64,000 nucleotides of DNA from Tilletiaria anomala UBC 951 (lineage: Eukaryota; Basidiomycota; Exobasidiomycetes; Georgefischeriales; Tilletiariaceae): positions 62,001 to 126,000 of the forward strand of contig NW_013547003.1 of NCBI RefSeq assembly GCF_000711695.1, given 5' to 3'. The notes under the pieces were generated by a model. That model worked only from the letters and a program-made list of their open reading frames with translations, was not told the origin of the DNA and did no database searches. The position numbers were made by a program, and so were the translations under genes. Below, piece by piece: positions 1-11,538 of the stretch; within the stretch, counting starts at the first letter, position 1; each line of letters begins with the position of its first letter.

Positions 1-1253
1 GCGCAGCTTTCACCATCACCTTCCCCCTCTTGAAGTTGTTCCTCGGCCTCTTTGCGGCTCTCCTCGGCTTCTTCTAGTCCATATGCCTCGTTGTATGCCG
101 CAGGTTGCGGATGGCTGCTCCAGCCCCAAGAGTCCGCCAAGCGTCCTCCGCTTCCAGGAGTACTTTTTTCTTCGTCGCCGAAGCCATGAATGCCGTACCC
201 GCCACTCCGAGTAGAAGCAAAAGAGGCTCGAGTTTCAGCGTCGGGATCCGGAGGAGGGAACTTGTTAAACAGCTCCGACGCCGCTTCTTGTCCCTTGGCG
301 CGCCACAGATCGATTGACTCTTGCAAAGGCTTGTCATTGTCCTCTCTGTAGAGGAAGAAATCGTCTAGGTTATCAAATCGAAAAACAGGCTCGATAGGCT
401 GCGCGGCGGACAGACTTACCCTAGATACTTGATTGCCTGTTTTAGCCTTCTGATCCGCAGCTGCAGCTGCTCGAGCTCGGTGTCCTTTCCCCTTGTTGTT
501 GCCTCCGCCCCCTTGCTAGCAGCACGTAAAAATCGATAGTTGGAAGGAACAGGCGGAGAACCATCAATCCCTGTTGTCGATAGCTTGCCGTAATTGATGA
601 CTCGCGTATTCTTGGGTGAAGAGTGCACTGCACCACCATGCAGGTTGATGGCCCTGTCGGATGGAGCTGCAGATGACGAGTTTGATACCGTGGAGCTCTT
701 GACGAGCGGTGATCGAAAGGGCTTTGTGAGTCTGGAACGCACAGCAGAAGGTTTGACAGGTGAAACGAAGCTGGGTTGTGCTGTGACCTTTGAAGCATTT
801 GCGGAGGTGGCAGTAGAACAGCCGCTTTGTAAGGATAGATGTGCATATTGGAGGGTGCCTTTGACATGGTGATCAAGGGTCTGCTCTGTAGATTCCATTT
901 CTTGTTCTTTCTGAGCATGATCGAGTTTTGCCTCGTCCGTCGAAGTATGTGGCTGCTCGGCTAGCGAGCGTGGTGTGACATCACCCGATGGCGATTCGTC
1001 AAGCCTCAAACGCTTGCCCTGCGGTTCCTCTGTTCGATGACCGACGTGCTCGTCGGACTGAGGGTGAACGCATTAGGCATTGAAATGTCGCAAACGGCAG
1101 TCAGATTGGGATTCACAGACGGCTCACCTGAGCATCGTTCAAACCCCTCTTGACGCAATCGCTTTCGGCAAATGGTATCATTTTTGGGGCCTGGGTGTTC
1201 GTCTCGATCAAACCCGCCCGAACAGAATCGCCTGCGATATCTTGGCTATCCAT
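1..1253 (-). CDS. sfr1: SFR1/MEI5-like recombination mediator (partial, runs off the left edge)
   Basis: Likely partner of Swi5 that helps load Rad51/Dmc1 on single-stranded DNA in the nucleus. Three exons read in frame: 1253-1128, 1057-420 and 345-1; the start codon is at 1251-1253. Exon 2 has a Ser/Thr-rich, disordered N-terminal part with the motif LTKPFRSPL, like the RPFKSPL box of Sfr1/Mei5, then a coiled-coil stretch (LEQLQLRIRRLKQAIKYL). Exon 3 continues with SIDLWRAKGQEAASELFNKF, which matches the conserved LIxKWRxAxQxAAExLF block that follows the coil in this family. An acidic Glu-rich tail continues past base 1, so the C-terminus is missing. Introns begin GTGAGC and GTAAGT. The family call rests on remembered motifs; the exon structure is seen directly. 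Confidence 0.72.
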
Positions 1254-1742
1254 TGCGCAGGAGTATCCGAGGCTGTATGCGCCTCTTTTGCAGTGTGCCG
1301 ATGCAATTCGGACGTCTCTACGCAGAACAGAAGATGTCACATGGAGAGGCTGCTTCACTATTTAGACGTTTGCCGCTTTCGCAGATAGGTAGGGTGTAGT
1401 GTTGGTGTGCGCCGCTTACTCGCCGCAACGCGCCGCGGCGCGCCGGGGCTTGTGTCAATCTCAGCATCAAGATCCAAGCTAATCAGCTCAAAAGCGCGAG
1501 CCTGTGAGCTTAGTTCGGTAGCCCCAATCTACCCCGCGCGATGAAAGACAGTAAGAGCGAACGCGACTAGTTCAATTAGCTCTGGTCTCCGATGGGACTC
1601 AATTGAAGGAGCCAGCAAGCCTATCCCTCGTATGGGATAATTGGTTGATGGCTCCCTGTAACCCAACGACTCGTGCGTAGCTCAAGCAACTAAGACGCTC
1701 CTGCGGACGGCTTCTCAACGAGCCTACACACAAGACGCCGTC

Positions 1743-4010
1743 ATGTCTGGCGAAGAACGCGACTCTGTGCCCACTGGCATCGAGGCTCTGCCGTCCGTGG
1801 CGACGGCCTCAACTGAAGGCGATGCTCCATCTGCCACCGTTGCACCCGAGCCTCCAGCGACGCCAACTATTCCTAGCACCCCAGGCCTATCGAGCAAGCT
1901 GATCATTGGCCTGGCTGTGGTAGATTTTGTGAGCCCGCTCCGTCCCGGACTGCAAACGTCGGTGCGCTGACGCTTGTAGATACCCCCTGCAGCACCACCA
2001 TGTAGGCCCGCAATTGGAATACACTTTCCCCAAAGAATTGATGGAAGATGAGGACTTCAGCTCTACCTTACCGTTTTATGCTCTGCCTGACGGCTCCCAT
2101 TTGGTAAGCCAAATGCATAATTTACCTGGGAATCGCAATTTACATGACATGCGTGCGTGTGCAAACAGTCCGATGAAGACTTCTGCTACTTCCACCTCTT
2201 CTGCCCTAAGACTCTGCCTGGCTCAACCATCTTCGGCATGAGCTGCAATCGGCAAATCGCTGCAGCATCGCTGACAAAGAAAGGAGTGGAAGTTACGCGC
2301 TCGACGGTGCAGAAGGCCGTCGTTGTCTTGGCAAAACAGCCTGTCTTTGGCCCGATCAGGGAGAAGCTGGGGATCGTCACGCGCGCGTACTTTGCCCAAT
2401 GCGACTTGACAGATACAGTCATATTGACAGAATTCCTCAGCACTCTAGAAACTGGCTTACGGCAAGGTCTCGGACAGTCGCTTAAAGAAGTGACCATGGC
2501 TGCAGGAGGGGAGAAGGAAGCCAACCCCCTGGTCACGGCGGGAGAGGAAAAGATCGAGGACTCGGACGCGACGATGAGCATGGGCACCAGCTTGCGCCAG
2601 CTCGTTTTTCAATGGCGATTCAAAACTTTGCAGCTGGTCAAGCTGCTTCTCCTGCAACGCCGTGTCATGTTCTTTGGCTACCCAATAGAGCGACTTTGCA
2701 CCTATCAGTACAGCCTCATCTCACTCCTGCCTGGACTGCTCATGCATCTAGAGGACTGTGGCTCAGCAACACTCAAGAGCAGTCAAGCTAAGCGACCGAA
2801 AGTCGATAGCGTCAAGACTTCTGAAAAACAAAGCTTGCTGAAGTACATGGGCTATCCGCTCCCGGTTTTTGGCGATGATGCATTCTTCCAGCCGTACCTC
2901 CCATTGCAGCAGATCGACTCTCTCAAAGCCGGCAGTTGGCTCGTGGGTACGAGCAACGGTGTCTTTCGCTCGCAAAAGGATTGCGCGATCGACGTAATAG
3001 TTGATCTAGAGAATTCGAACATCGAATTCTTGGAGAGCAACGCGGCGCTCAAGCTGCAAAATATTGTCGCGCTGACGGCGGAAGACCGAAAATGGATGGA
3101 CGAGATAGTGTCGATGGTGCTCGAGACCTGGGATCCGAATAATCCGAGTCGTCCGACCACGCTGCAGTTCAAAGGCAGTGACGACTACCTTCGCATGAAA
3201 TTCCAGAGCTACATCTCTTCCATGCTCTCGGCCATCAAGGCATCAGAGGACAAGACAAAGACAGCGGGCTGCCTCGAAGACACCTCGACGCTGGCGAGCT
3301 TCGGCATGGACTTCATCAACACATTCAAGCTCACGCAAGCGTACGTCAGCTGGAACGACTGGACCGACGATCATCTGTACAACATCATTCCTGCCAGTCA
3401 TCCATGCGAAGGCATGACGTCCGTCATCGAAGACGTAGGGTTGCGCCTGACGGAGGGCCTTCATGATCTCAAGCTTGATGAGAATCTCACTCCAACGCGA
3501 GATGCGATCGGGAAAGGATTGACGGCTGGGCAAGCAGCGCTCTCAGCGGGGGGCGCGAATCTGTATCGATTCGCCAGCGCAGCCAGGAATGATATTGGCA
3601 AACAACTAGCAGCGCTGAACACGACACGTTACCCTTCGGCATCAAATGCCACATCAAGCTCAGTGCCAGAGCAGCCATCAACGTCAAACCGAGTACCCTC
3701 TTTCCAATTACCGCCGAACCTACACCAGAGCGCCAATGATGCGGCACAAGCAGCGAGCGCCGCAGCCGCATCCGCTGCGACGCAAGCGCGCGCTGCACTT
3801 GGGAATTTCGGCAGCTTTCTCTCTGCGAAGCGGAGCGAGTGGAGCGGCAGGTCTTTATCGCCCAGCAGTACGTCCGCGTCGCCCTCGTCCGCCAACAGCT
3901 CTAGCTTCGCCACTCCGCCCATAACAACTGCGACGCCTTTGGCCGAGCCAACTGCGCCACTCAAGATAGGGACCGCGTCGCCACCACCGCGCAAGCCGTC
4001 AGAGGATTAG
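1743..4010 (+). CDS. AVL9: AVL9 homologue, late secretory pathway protein
   Basis: Avl9 is a DENN-related cytoplasmic protein needed for exit of exocytic carriers from the Golgi. Exons 1743-1928, 1993-2103 and 2169-4010 give 712 residues. After a 50-residue Pro/Ser-rich leader comes LIIGLAVVDF, spliced to HHHVGPQLEYTFP, the N-terminal signature of the family. Exon 3 adds DEDFCYFHLFCP, FGMSCNRQI and VTRSTVQKAVVVL, the most conserved Avl9 blocks. The last 200 residues are Ala/Ser/Pro-rich and probably disordered. Introns of 64 and 65 nt use GTGAGC and GTAAGC donors. The gene converges on the uracil phosphoribosyltransferase gene, with only about 90 bp between their stops. Confidence 0.88.
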
Positions 4011-4102
4011 ATCTTCGATTTGAATGGAGAGGAAGGGAACGGAGGCGATAGCTGCTCGCAAATTGTAAATGGCGGGTTGCGATTTAAAGTGATTCATTCA
4101 AT

Positions 4103-5091
4103 TTACAAGGTGTCGAACAGACGATCGCCCTGTGAGATGCCAAATTTCATGAGCTTTTTGAGAATAGGCAGGCACATCTTACAAGGCTCTGGGCAACACC
4201 CTGTGCTCACCGTGTCACCAAGTCCAGGGACGATGTACCCCTTCTCGTTGAGCTCTGGGTCTATTGCGCCAACACTTGACAGAGGGGAAGGGCAGGGTGG
4301 TCAGCAACTGAGCACTGCCCTTGCGAGCAGGGCGCCGCAGCTCACATAATCTCGAGGCCCGGGTACACGGCCGTGAGCTTTGCCAGACCGGGTCGCGAGG
4401 CGAGCACACAGAGGAAGTGGATCTTCGAAATCGGGATGCCCCAGTCCAGGATCATACGCACGCAAGCCTGTCGTTTCCAATAAATAGAGTATAAAGTCAG
4501 CGGTGGTGATGGCAGGAGAGAGAGTTACCATGCTTGTGCAACGCATCACGCACTACAGCAGTCCCACCGGTAGCGACCAGCGGGTCGAGGATGAGCACGC
4601 GATCTACAGTCGGTTTGGACGGGAGCTTGGAGTAGTATTCGACTGGCTGCAGCGACACTTTTTCCCTGAAGAGCCCAATGTGGAGGACCGACGTGTTGTC
4701 TGGTAGCAATGACAGTGCCGCTGCGAGGTGAGAATGGAAGAGCCAAGGGTGTGAGTAACATCACCAGCTTCCATTCCCGAGGTGCGAGTCCAAAGATGCT
4801 CTCACCATCTGTCATACCGAGACCAGCTCTTAGGATGGGGACGACACCGATTCTCTCTTGCAAAGATTCCCCCTTGAAACCAGCAAGCGGACCTTGGCCC
4901 TGCACAGGCATCGTCGCAAAGCCCTTGGTCGCCTCAGCAACCAGCAGCGTGGAAATCTGCGCAATCAGCGAGCGAACGTCGCGCGCGGAGGTCTCGACGA
5001 GTCGTAGATTGGAGAGGTGGTGCTTTATCAATGGGTGCGAGACTTCGAGCACGCCTGGCAAGACGCCAGCAGCGGCGCTGGATTGGGCCAT
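4103..5091 (-). CDS. Uracil phosphoribosyltransferase, bacterial Upp-like
   Basis: Makes UMP from uracil and PRPP in pyrimidine salvage. Five exons (5091-4806, 4720-4554, 4467-4346, 4274-4211, 4129-4103) give 221 residues. VSHPLIKHHLSNLR near the start, VVPILRAGLGM, the PRPP loop DPLVATGGTAV and the uracil-binding C-terminus YIVPGLGDTGDR are all present. The second splice (donor GTGCGT at 4553) was chosen because it rejoins the loop directly to ACVRMILDWG; a downstream GTAACT donor would break the frame. The last exon codes only eight residues. Overall the sequence resembles bacterial Upp more than yeast Fur1: it starts at the HPLxKHxL block and has the full ILRAGLGM motif. Four introns show that it is a settled nuclear gene. 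Confidence 0.9.
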
Positions 5092-5671
5092 GTTTTGGCT
5101 CGGAGGACGGCACGGGCAGGACAAGGACAGCGTGCGATCAGCGGGAGTGGTCGCTCAGAGACAGTAAGAGCGCGCGTGCTACCGCAGGCTGCTCAAGGGA
5201 GGGTGTGAGTTTGCGCGAAGCGAACAGGCAGCCGGCTGTCCTTCAGTAAGCGGAGATGATCGTTCTATGTCCGTCCGAGCAGGCAAGCAAGACCAATGGG
5301 TATTATACCATGTGTGTTGTGCATCGCCGACAACAACACAAGATAACAACTGGCGGCTAAGGCTGCTGTCGATTACGTCGGCTGCATTATCAATCGCGGG
5401 AGGCTTTAGGGTTAGTAGCACACGTCCAGCCGTGCCTTTGGCGGTTCGGTCGCGCCACGAACAACAAAGCCAATAGAAAGAGCATTGTGCTCGTGTGGAA
5501 GAGGGCAGTTTGGGTTACGGTTCACGGGTGAAATGGTCTGAGTATAACAATACAGCGAGGCAATCTGGCAAGCTTTGCTTGCCAAGAAGCGCCGGAGGCA
5601 TTAGCGGCGGCGAGATGGGATCAGCAAAGAAAGAAACTGCATAAGGATGTAGATAGCCCGTGGTAATGTCT
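5092..5671. other. Intergenic, upstream of the UPRT gene
   Basis: About 580 bp between the UPRT start and the stop of the next minus-strand gene. It should hold the UPRT promoter and the 3' region of the TPR-like gene. I see no open frame with coding character, RNA gene or repeat. Confidence 0.5.
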
Positions 5672-7867
5672 TCACCCGCCCCGCACAAGCGCATCGACCA
5701 TACGATTGGCGCTCTGCTTCATACTGCTAGCATCTCGTAGCAGCCTCTTTGCGAAGATCTCGAAAGACGCATCGCGGCGCCATCGTTCCGCGAGCTGCGG
5801 CCGCTGTACGCTGGTTACCTTCGCCTTGTCTGTTGCTTTGGCTGCATCGGCAAGCCGCCCAGAGAGCGAAGCAGCCGGCCGGCCGGAGACGAGCGAGACG
5901 AAGACATGTTCCGCGGCAGATAGTGCCTCCTGTATCCACGCAATGCTTTGCTGATAACTGGCGCAATTCCTTTGGACCCCAGCTGCGGGCATCACATCTC
6001 CGCTGCCGCTTTTGAAAACACCCTTGAGCATGGCGAGCAACGCACCGGCGGAAGACGACGATCTTAGCACCGCAGCCTCGCGGCTGCTCTTCCCGAGCTG
6101 CAGTGCGTAGATCGTCTCAGCGATGTGCAGGCTGGCCTGTCCGCCATGATGCAGGGCCCAGAGCCAGTACAGCTCTTTCGACGCACTTGCGTCCGGATGC
6201 AAGCGGTAGTGGAGCGGATTAATCGCCAGCAATGCGGCTGCTTCGGCACTGCCAGAGGTAGATGGGGACGCAGGCAATGCAAGCGAAGGATGTGTTTCAA
6301 TATTCTTTCCTTCTGGCTGCGCAGCGCTTGATGCTGGCATAGAGAGGCGCTGCAGCTCGAAACAAATCATTCGAAGTGCAGAAGTTTGAATGCCAAGCGC
6401 CTTTTCAAGACTAGCGCGGAAGGTCCGATCGACCTCTAGCCTTGAGGAATCTCCTTGTGGAGGTGTAGCGTAGAGCGATGAGAGGCCCAGCAGGGATGAG
6501 ACGAGAGCACGTGTTAAACTTGGCGTCGCAGTGCTGCTGCTGCCATTCTTGGCGGCCGCTTCGATGCGGACGTCAGCGTCCTCCTTGGTACCGGCTGCTG
6601 TCGACGGGATGAGCGAGATGCCTCGCATGTACCAGTTCTCCGCCTCGCCTCGCTGACCCAGCCCTTGGTACAGTGCTCCTATCCTGCTTGCGAGCCTGAC
6701 CATCCGCTGCGTCGTGACGCCGCACTTGCGCTTTGCTTCGTCGTCCAACCAGCCAAATGCATTGAACAAACGCTCGTATCCCTCAATCGCGAGTGACATC
6801 GACTGCGGGGTGCCGATCCTTACTCGCGCATCTGCGAGCTGCGTCTCTAGCGCTGCAGATGTTGGATCTACCGCAGCAGAGACTTGCTGCGCGCTCATGG
6901 ATCCGAGAGCAATGCTATCTGGTACGCGCATACCCTGCCGTTCGGCCTCTTTGAGCGCGACATCAAGGTACCCCTCCGCGAGGCGCAAACCATTGTCGAT
7001 GTTCATATCCCCTGATTGCGCTGCTTCTCGCAGACGGATGCGCGCTACTTCCTTCTCGGTGGAACCGTCCGGAGCACCGACGGAAAGAAGCGTCGGCGAG
7101 AGGCCTCCACCGAGATTGATGGCGATCCATGCAGCACGGACAGCGTGTCTCGCCTTGGTCGAAAGGCGCGAGTCAGTGCCAGAGATACCTCGAGCAGCCC
7201 ATGACGCGTCGTCCAGGTAGTCCTCCTCCCATCCGCACTCGTCCTCGCCGCGCTCCACTGCCTCTGCGGCGTGCGCGATAGCTCGAGGCATGGAAATGTG
7301 CTCGACATATTGATGCGTCCCTTCGAAGATTCCCAGGGTGACGAGCGCAATTGTGAGACCCGAGAGGGTGATGATACGCGCAGTGCGGGCAATGGTTCGG
7401 AAAAAGTACCCTAAAGGCGTGCCGAAGGACTGGAAGACTTGGTATTGGTTCGGGCCGGTCGAATATGCTCTTCGCCCCAAAGATGAGGCTTCGCCTTGCC
7501 GCCGTGGCAATGGAAGCACTGGCCCTCTGTTTGATTTCGCAAATGGATCAAGTGCCTGCGCCAAATGCGGTGTGGGAGTTCGGATTTCTATTGAAGGTTG
7601 TGTGGTTCCACCTCTGGCTGTATGCAGGCTAACCCGACGGCTTAGATTGGTGCGATCAGCCACGACGGGAACTTGGAGGCGCAACCTAGCAGGCAGTCGG
7701 ACCCCAGCTCCCCTAGATGCCTTGGCAACACCGGTGAATGAGCCTTTCATGGCGTACAGTCGGAATCGAGCTCTGCGAGCGCCTTCTGACGTAATCCGGG
7801 TGCCTACTTGAACCCCATAAGTTCCATCTGCTTTGGACGAGGTTTTGAGAAGCCAAAGGGTGGTCAT
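5672..7867 (-). CDS. Mitochondrial membrane TPR-like protein
   Basis: An intronless 731-residue frame with start codon at 7865-7867. The first 130 residues are Arg/Ser/Ala-rich and nearly free of acids, as in a mitochondrial presequence. They are followed by one hydrophobic span near residues 163-180 (IITLSGLTIALVTLGIF). The rest is helical with TPR-like signatures such as IGALYQGLGQRGEAENWYMRG and paired Ala/Leu helices, plus Ser/Ala linkers. This fits an inner-membrane protein with a large TPR-type domain. I do not recognise a specific orthologue and assign no role. It shares a 338-bp divergent promoter region with NSE4. Confidence 0.7.
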   Translation of the reverse strand: MTTLWLLKTSSKADGTYGVQVGTRITSEGARRARFRLYAMKGSFTGVAKASRGAGVRLPARLRLQVPVVADRTNLSRRVSLHTARGGTTQPSIEIRTPTPHLAQALDPFAKSNRGPVLPLPRRQGEASSLGRRAYSTGPNQYQVFQSFGTPLGYFFRTIARTARIITLSGLTIALVTLGIFEGTHQYVEHISMPRAIAHAAEAVERGEDECGWEEDYLDDASWAARGISGTDSRLSTKARHAVRAAWIAINLGGGLSPTLLSVGAPDGSTEKEVARIRLREAAQSGDMNIDNGLRLAEGYLDVALKEAERQGMRVPDSIALGSMSAQQVSAAVDPTSAALETQLADARVRIGTPQSMSLAIEGYERLFNAFGWLDDEAKRKCGVTTQRMVRLASRIGALYQGLGQRGEAENWYMRGISLIPSTAAGTKEDADVRIEAAAKNGSSSTATPSLTRALVSSLLGLSSLYATPPQGDSSRLEVDRTFRASLEKALGIQTSALRMICFELQRLSMPASSAAQPEGKNIETHPSLALPASPSTSGSAEAAALLAINPLHYRLHPDASASKELYWLWALHHGGQASLHIAETIYALQLGKSSREAAVLRSSSSAGALLAMLKGVFKSGSGDVMPAAGVQRNCASYQQSIAWIQEALSAAEHVFVSLVSGRPAASLSGRLADAAKATDKAKVTSVQRPQLAERWRRDASFEIFAKRLLRDASSMKQSANRMVDALVRGG

Positions 7868-8205
7868 TGCGAGTCAGACTGTGCTCATTGTGTGTGCGTG
7901 TGAATAAAAGTCCGATAATGAAGAAGCGATTCAGCCAACCCTACTTTCTTTCTACACCACAGGCCCAGCACCCCCGCTGGTGCGGCCGACGCGACGCGCC
8001 TCTTCGCTCGAAGCACAATTTGATGGGTTCCAACTGCTGTTCCTGGTAGCATCGACGCTCTTTGCCCACCTCGACAGCCATCGATTAGGGACAGTGGACC
8101 CCATCATTCAAGGTCCACCGCAAGCATACAGAGCAGATCATACTGCTCCAGGCACCGAGAAACAAACAAAGTGAAAAGAGCAGTCCACTTTCAAGGCAGC
8201 GCAAC
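7868..8205. promoter_or_regulatory. Divergent promoter region, TPR-like gene / NSE4
   Basis: 338 bp between two divergent start codons, so it must carry both promoters. No clear TATA box on either side. The 40 bases before the NSE4 ATG are purine-rich. Confidence 0.45.
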
Positions 8206-9869
8206 ATGGCGCCGACAGCGCAGGTGACGCAGAGCCGCTCCGGCACGGTGCGCCAAGCTGCCGACGTGTACGACCCTAACCAGAACCTGCACGAGAAGCG
8301 CGAGGTCAGAGCTAAGTATCGAGAGCTGCAGGCTGGATTGGAAAGTGAGTGGATGATGGGAGGTATTGAAGTTGCGCAACTCAACGCATTGAGGGTGGAC
8401 GCAGCATACAATCCTGGAAGCCCAGTCGGCCGCGTCGCCTGTCCTAAATGGCGGAGAGGCTGATAGCGCGTTCATACCCCCCTATATCTTGCAGACAAGC
8501 GCCAAGAAGGAATGGCCAATATTGATTTCGAGCAGCTCAACGAGATCGTCAAAGACACCAACAGGCTCTATGAAAAAGGTGCGTGTTATAGTGTATCCTG
8601 AAACTCGGCTCGCGTGCTGCTGACACGCATAAAGGCAAATTTATTCCCCCGTCCCGCGCTTGCGACAATCTTCATGCCTCCTGCAGTTAAAGCCCCTGCT
8701 GAAGGTGTGCTGGACTCGCGCCTGTTGATGAACGTTGCCGACATGGGTCACGCGCTTGCCAAGTCATTACGCACCGAGACGAGCGGATTCGACTTGGACG
8801 ACTACATCAACAAGGTTGCGCTGTACATCAACACAGGCGGTGCGCGTGCCATGGACGCGAGTGGGCGAGGAAAAGGAAGGGGTAGTAACGGAAGGCAACG
8901 GCGAAGGGCTACAGCAGCTGGTAGCGACGTCGACGACGAGGACGACAGCGAAGATGACGAGATCGAGGTAGCCGACGACTGGCAGTGGGACAAGCTCGGG
9001 CGTACAGCCGCGCGCTGGAGTCGTCGTGCGCCCATGATGGACTTTCTCAATGGCCCGCTCAAGTCTGAGTACAACAAGAGACAGGTGCAGCGGCGCCAGA
9101 AGATCGATCGTGCTGCGGTGGTCGAGCGGCCTCAAGAAGTGAGATGCGGCCTTTGCGCATGGTATATCTTCTTTGAATGCTTCATCATCAACCTCTGACT
9201 CCCTTGGCCCGCTGCCACTCCCACGCCCTCATAGCTCGGCGAAGGTGACATTGAGAAATCCGCAAACGAGACGACCAAGCAGGTGATGACGATCCATAAG
9301 CTGCTGCGAGATCAAGGCGCCGACGGCGTGTCGATGTTCGACTTTGCGATCGATCCGAAAAGCTTCGGCAACACGGTCGAAAACCTGTTCTACATTAGCT
9401 TCCTCATCCGCGACGGCAAGACGCAGCTCGTCATGCCAGGCGAAGAGTCCAATGCGAATGGAGTCGTTCCGAAGCTGCGTGAGTGCCTCCCGTTTGCGAC
9501 TTGCTCCCTCTGGTTCACAGCAGCAGCCGGTCTGACCTCATCCCTGTGCGCTATTTCTTGCTTTGCTGATGCGCGGCGTCTTTGCAGGCGTGCGGGAACC
9601 GGCTGAGGAAGAGGACTACGTCGCAGGCCTCAGGAAGCAGCAGATTGTACTCGAGCTCGACATGGATACTTGGAAGGCAAGTCGAGTTGGAGCGGCGCAT
9701 GAATGATTCTCCGCTGTTTCTGACGGCGCTCTTCGCGTTTTTCATTCATTTTGCGGCGATTTCTTCCACACAGGGCCTGATCGAGACTCACAATCTGACC
9801 AGGTGCATCATCCCGACACGCAGGAACGAACCTCCGCGTGGCAATGCACGCGGCCAGTGGTACGGATAA
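8206..9869 (+). CDS. NSE4: NSE4, kleisin subunit of the SMC5/6 complex
   Basis: Nse4 bridges the Smc5 and Smc6 heads in DNA repair. Six exons (8206-8344, 8495-8578, 8687-9138, 9235-9478, 9588-9676, 9774-9869) give 367 residues. The N-terminus has YDPNQNLHEKREVRAKYREL, the helix pattern of the family; EGVLDSRLLMNVADMG follows. The middle has WDKLGRTAARWSRRAPMMDF, and the C-terminal winged-helix part has FDFAIDPKSFGNTVENLFY and SFLIRDG. The C-terminus ends LIETHNLTRCIIPTRR plus a short tail. A Gly/Arg then Asp/Glu-rich insert lies near residues 120-145. The last intron starts with GC rather than GT (AG|GCAAGT at 9677). Confidence 0.92.
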
Positions 9870-10184
9870 CATGAAATGTAATTCGCAATTCGCTTTACGG
9901 CAAGATGATGTTTTGTGTATGAACGTCTTGCGGTACGCATATTACGATGCTGCTATCTATGCTTGTCAGTAAGGGTGATTGAACAGCTTTCCTGCGTTGG
10001 TTCTCATTCAAGCAGGTGCCGTATCAGGCAATTTAATCAAGTGAAATATGCCATTTTCTGGATTTCGTGGGAAGTTCCCACTGAAGAGATTGATGATAAT
10101 ACATTTTGCATGCGGGGCGCGGACAGCTACTAGAACAACAAGAGCCAACACTCTCGGTCAGAAGGATTGATGCGGTCGAGTCGA
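9870..10184. other. Convergent intergenic, NSE4 / ADH
   Basis: 315 bp between two converging stop codons. It should hold both 3' ends and poly(A) signals. Nothing else seen. Confidence 0.5.
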
Positions 10185-11538
10185 TCACTTGTTGCAGTCG
10201 AGGACGACGCGGCCAGCGAGTGTGCCGTCGTGCATCGCCTTGTAGACGTCGTTGAGTTGACTGAGACCCATAGTCTTGAAGACGGTCTTGACTTTACCGC
10301 GCGCGGCGAGGTCAAGAGCCTCGATGGCGTCCTGGCGGTTGCCGACATAAGAACCCTTAACCTGTTTGGCCTGGAAGACGGTGAAACAAACGTTGGCTTC
10401 GATGTTCGTTTTAGCGGGCAAGCCGACGGCGACGAGCTTTCCGCACGGGCGGCAATATTCGAGCGCCATCTCATACGCGGCGGCTCCGGAAGCGGCGACA
10501 ACGGCCGCGTGGACACCCTCGCCGCCGGAAGCCTTGCGGACATCGCCGATGAGGTCTTTGGACGTCTTGAAGTCGATGAACGTCTCCGCGCCCAGCTTGG
10601 TCGCCAGCTCCTTCTTCGCGGAGCCCGTGTCGATCGCGATGACACGGCAGCCGATGACATTGGCGTACTGGACAGCAAGGTGGCCGAGTCCTCCGCCAGC
10701 CCCGGGGATGGCGACATATTGCCCAGGAGTGAGTTTCGCCTCCTTCAGCGCCCTATAGACGGTAACGCCGGCGCACTGGATAAAATTCCAAAAGCTAGCA
10801 GTGAGATGCCACGCCCCACATTCGGTGACGAGAAAAGGACGCACGCACGCACGACTCACTAAAATTGGTGCAGCCTCATCGAGGGGCAGCTCGTTGGGGA
10901 GGGGAGTGAGGTAACGAGCCCAAGAGACGGCGTACTGCTGGAAGGAACCGTCATGAGTGTAGCCAGAGCACTTGGCTTGTGCACAGTTGGGCTCATGACC
11001 GCGGCGGCAGTAGTCCTTGAACACAATATGAACCCAAAAGTGCCACCCCCTGTCAGTGCCAATCCGTGCGTGCCATGAAAAGAGATACTCACACAATTAA
11101 GGCACGCGTCAGCGATCCACTTGATGCCGACCTTGTCGCCGACCTTGAGGAATTCGTCTGCACCTGGGCCAAGCTTGACAACGACGCCTGCGCCTTCATG
11201 ACCCCCGACGAGAGGACCACCACCAGTCTGGACCTTGTTGGGAGCTGGCCAGTCACCGATCATGGCATGGAGATCTCTGCGGGAGGTAAGAGCAGGGTAT
11301 CACCGGCGCGCGAAGTCAAGACTCTGGTGCTCTCTGAAGGAGGTAAGCAGGAGCGAGGAGCTTACGTGTGGCAGACACCAGAATAGAAGACCCTCACAAG
11401 GGCCTCGCCATTCTGCAGGTTGATCAACGATGGATCATATATGTCATTTTTGATGGGCCCGCCAAGCTTGTCAAAGATGGCGCGAGTGGCCTTGTTGGGA
11501 ATGTCCAGCTGAGTCGCCTGGAGTTCGTTGCCTGGCAT
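10185..11538 (-). CDS. ADH1: Zinc-dependent alcohol dehydrogenase (ADH1 type)
   Basis: Cytosolic medium-chain dehydrogenase interconverting ethanol and acetaldehyde with NAD(H). Exons 11538-11366, 11276-11093, 11015-10860 and 10775-10185 give 367 residues, close to fungal ADH1 plus a short N-terminal extension. Catalytic zinc ligands are visible: Cys56 in SGVCHTDLHA, His in GGHEGAG, and Cys172 in CAGVTVYRA. Structural zinc cysteines lie in [15 protein letters not shown] plus the following Cys. The Rossmann motif [14 protein letters not shown] and a following IAIDTG (NAD-type acidic residue) are intact. Introns begin GTAAGC, GTGAGT and GTGAGT. The start at 11536-11538 opens with [10 protein letters not shown]; no earlier in-frame ATG was needed. 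Confidence 0.94.
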
